A stretch of DNA of 8,134 nt from Elusimicrobiota bacterium (GTDB lineage Bacteria; Elusimicrobiota; Elusimicrobia; JACQJN01). The stretch is taken from contig JACQJM010000227.1 of assembly GCA_016205045.1 (NCBI GenBank), positions 1 through 8,134 of the forward strand. Direction: 5' to 3'. A program made the translations under genes and the position numbers. Below the pieces are notes generated by a model, which saw nothing but the letters and a program-made list of their open reading frames with translations, had not been told where the DNA came from and ran no database searches. Below, piece by piece: positions 6,794 to 8,134 of the stretch (its first letter is position 1; each line of letters begins with the position of its first letter).

Positions 6794-7995
6794 GAATCTC
6801 TCCTCACGGCGGATGCCGTATTTCGAATTGTCTCTTGAATTTTAATCCCTCTTTTACGTATTTCTTCCACAAAAGCACGGCCAGGCACACATTTTTCTAC
6901 GGGCAATGCCCCCGCTGGTTTAATGCGTTCATGGACCACCATACTCAGCACTATCGCCGCTGAAAACCCAGTGGTTCTTTCCATGGCCGAAAACCCGGTC
7001 TGCTCATCATGATAATCCAGCACATCATAAGTCAATTCGGTAGGGTGCGTATTTTTGGTGCCACGAATCTGGACCCGTAAAGCCACCAAATCACGATCCT
7101 CCGGAAAAGCCAGGCGAGGACCCACCAACTCCATGAACAACTTGCGAGGAACCACTTTGCCGCCATTGACCTGAATAGGTTTGTCTTCCAAAAATCCCAA
7201 ATCCTTCAACAACAACATTTTTTCAAAATGCCCAGGATAGCGCAGCGTCTTGTACTCATAATTCTGAAGCTGGTGCTCAAAAGTCCAGGGGCAGGTGGAA
7301 GTCCCTCCCCCCGTCACAAAAGATTCCACAATGCCCAGGTGGGGGAACTCGATTTGCTCATACTCGGTAAACGTGGAAACTTGCTGGACTTTTCCTTTTC
7401 TCAACACAAAAGCCTTCCCAAAATAAATCCCCAATAGGCCTTCTAAATTATAAACCACTTTGTATCCCAAGGGAGGCCGCGGGGTTTGGGGAAGCCCTCC
7501 GCAATAAATTTTTACTTCCTTAGCGATATCTAAATGTTCCATCCCACACACCGCCAAGGAAGTGCACATGCCAGGAGCCAGACCACAGTCCGGGATAAGG
7601 GTAATCCCGGCCTGTTTTGCGGCCTTATCCATTTTTAATATCTCTCGAGTAGAATCCAGGTATCCCCCCAGGTCACAGTAGTCCACCTTCATTTTGATGG
7701 AGGCTTTGGCGGCAGGTGGGTTGAGATAATAAGGAAGCGCGCTCAACACCCCGTTGGCCCCGCACAACAAGCGGGATAGCTTGGTCGTATCTTGAGCATC
7801 CAGCTGTTCTACTTGAAACTTAATCTTACGGGAATCTTTAGGAATGGTTTTTTGGATGCGCTGGAGAGCTGATTTTGCTGCATCCAAGTTGGAATCGGCT
7901 AACAGGATGGAGGAGGCATTGCCAAAACGGGCTAGATCATAAGCAGCCGCCGTCCCCTGCTTGCCACAGCCCAGTACGACATACCTATAGAGCAC
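6790..7995 (-). CDS. Saccharopine dehydrogenase-family oxidoreductase, probable L-lysine 6-dehydrogenase
   Basis: Predicted 401-residue NAD(P)-dependent enzyme. Residues 4-20 form the first strand and glycine-rich loop of a Rossmann fold (VLGCGKQGT, GxGxxG type). The family motif PDCGLAPG at 135-142 and the C-terminal domain signatures YNLEGLLG (182-189), GGGTST (229-234) and YKTLRYPGHFEKM (248-260) match the single-domain saccharopine dehydrogenase / lysine 6-dehydrogenase group, whose members are about 370-400 residues. The expected reaction is oxidation of the epsilon-amino group of lysine to give alpha-aminoadipate semialdehyde (cyclising to piperideine-6-carboxylate); saccharopine oxidation is the alternative and cannot be excluded from sequence. 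It is the first gene of the operon and its stop overlaps the aldehyde dehydrogenase start by 4 bases (ATGA), which supports the semialdehyde link. The start is GTG at 7995-7993; an in-frame stop lies at 8007-8005 and the Rossmann strand leaves no room for a later start. No clear Shine-Dalgarno sequence precedes it. Confidence 0.9.
   Translation of the reverse strand: MLYRYVVLGCGKQGTAAAYDLARFGNASSILLADSNLDAAKSALQRIQKTIPKDSRKIKFQVEQLDAQDTTKLSRLLCGANGVLSALPYYLNPPAAKASIKMKVDYCDLGGYLDSTREILKMDKAAKQAGITLIPDCGLAPGMCTSLAVCGMEHLDIAKEVKIYCGGLPQTPRPPLGYKVVYNLEGLLGIYFGKAFVLRKGKVQQVSTFTEYEQIEFPHLGIVESFVTGGGTSTCPWTFEHQLQNYEYKTLRYPGHFEKMLLLKDLGFLEDKPIQVNGGKVVPRKLFMELVGPRLAFPEDRDLVALRVQIRGTKNTHPTELTYDVLDYHDEQTGFSAMERTTGFSAAIVLSMVVHERIKPAGALPVEKCVPGRAFVEEIRKRGIKIQETIRNTASAVRRDS
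6794..6805 (-). promoter_or_regulatory. Shine-Dalgarno and 4-base stop/start overlap of the aldehyde dehydrogenase
   Basis: On the minus strand GAGGAGA occupies 6805-6799, 5 bases before ATG (6793-6791). It sits inside the last codons of the upstream dehydrogenase, whose TGA (6792-6790) shares bases with the ATG. This layout indicates translational coupling and fixes the start. It is the only gene in the block with a convincing ribosome binding site. Confidence 0.8.
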
Positions 7996-7998
7996 ACC

Positions 7999-8030
7999 AA
8001 AAATTTACAATTTTTATCCCAAACAATCAA
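7999..8030 (-). promoter_or_regulatory. Candidate promoter and AT-rich hairpin just upstream of the first gene
   Basis: On the minus strand TTGATT (8030-8025) and TGTAAA (8009-8004) resemble -35 and -10 boxes, each 4 of 6 matches, but the 15-base spacer is short. The second box lies in a perfect 7-base inverted repeat (7999-8005 and 8009-8015). If used, transcription would begin within a few bases of the GTG start, giving a leaderless mRNA, which would fit the lack of a Shine-Dalgarno there. The evidence is weak. Confidence 0.25.
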
Positions 8031-8035
8031 CCGGA

Positions 8036-8062
8036 GGGTGTGCCGAAAATTTCAGGGCACCC
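8036..8062. repeat. Bulged inverted repeat in the leader region
   Basis: GGGTG-T-GCC (8036-8044) pairs with GGCACCC (8056-8062) over 7 base pairs with one bulged T, around a loop that is rich in A and T. The overlapping word CAGGGCACCCTG (8053-8064) is itself a 5-base inverted repeat with a 2-base centre. The surrounding stretch 8031-8104 is GC-rich compared with its flanks. Confidence 0.45.
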
Positions 8063-8104
8063 TGCCCCGGGTTCCTGGTTGGGGTTTGCTAGCGCGGGGC
8101 GCCT

Positions 8105-8129
8105 CAAATCTTATGTCCCATAAGATTTG
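8105..8129. repeat. Perfect 11-base inverted repeat in the upstream region
   Basis: CAAATCTTATG (8105-8115) and its complement CATAAGATTTG (8119-8129) around a 3-base loop, TCC. GCC (8101-8103) and GGC (8130-8132, read GGC with the adjacent base) can extend the stem past a bulged T. No T-run follows on either strand within the window. It could be an operator, the tail hairpin of an upstream gene, or a dispersed repeat. Confidence 0.65.
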
Positions 8130-8134
8130 GGCTC

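Noticed and set aside
8105..8129. Intrinsic terminator
   Set aside because: The stem is perfect but no T-run follows on either strand within the window, so I list it only as an inverted repeat.
7996..8134. Lysine riboswitch
   Set aside because: The region is too short for the known five-helix lysine aptamer of about 170 bases and I do not see its conserved core.

Overview
The window holds one strand-uniform block of six protein genes, all on the minus strand and read from right to left, that fills about 97% of the sequence between two short non-coding ends. Nothing on the plus strand looks like a real gene. Base composition is close to balanced. Gene families and one apparent Sec signal peptide fit a Gram-negative-type bacterium from an uncultured or environmental lineage. 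I cannot name the phylum from the sequence, and I see no sign of recent transfer, phage or IS elements.

In transcription order: a saccharopine-dehydrogenase-family reductase that most resembles lysine 6-dehydrogenase (7995-6790); an NAD(P)-dependent aldehyde dehydrogenase that overlaps its stop codon (6793-5252); a glutaryl-CoA-dehydrogenase-type acyl-CoA dehydrogenase (5155-3911); the gamma-alpha fusion subunit (3844-2009) and the beta subunit (1877-837) of a two-subunit 2-oxoacid:ferredoxin oxidoreductase; and an alpha/beta hydrolase (from about 805 or further upstream to 107). The simplest reading is a lysine catabolic operon of the alpha-aminoadipate type: lysine to aminoadipate semialdehyde (first gene), to 2-aminoadipate (aldehyde dehydrogenase), by an unseen aminotransferase to 2-oxoadipate, to glutaryl-CoA by the ferredoxin-dependent oxidoreductase, and to crotonyl-CoA by the acyl-CoA dehydrogenase. 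The notable twist is that the usual 2-oxoadipate/2-oxoglutarate dehydrogenase complex would be replaced by an oxygen-sensitive, ferredoxin-reducing enzyme. This pathway assignment is inference from gene content; the families are clear but the substrates are not proven.

The second notable feature is in the gaps. All three gaps longer than a few bases between genes (1890-2008, 3845-3910, 5156-5251) consist mostly of degenerate 7-base tandem repeats arranged as two opposed arms, so that each gap is a large imperfect hairpin. The 7-base period and the inverted layout are kept, while the repeated word differs between gaps. A fourth 7-base tandem repeat lies at the left edge (1-20). Genes that follow these gaps lack a clear Shine-Dalgarno sequence, whereas the aldehyde dehydrogenase, which has no such gap, has a good one.

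The right end (7996-8134) is non-coding, rich in small inverted repeats, and includes a perfect 11-base inverted repeat at 8105-8129. It is the presumed leader and promoter region. The left end (1-106) lies behind the last gene and carries only the 7-base repeat and a weak terminator-like hairpin.
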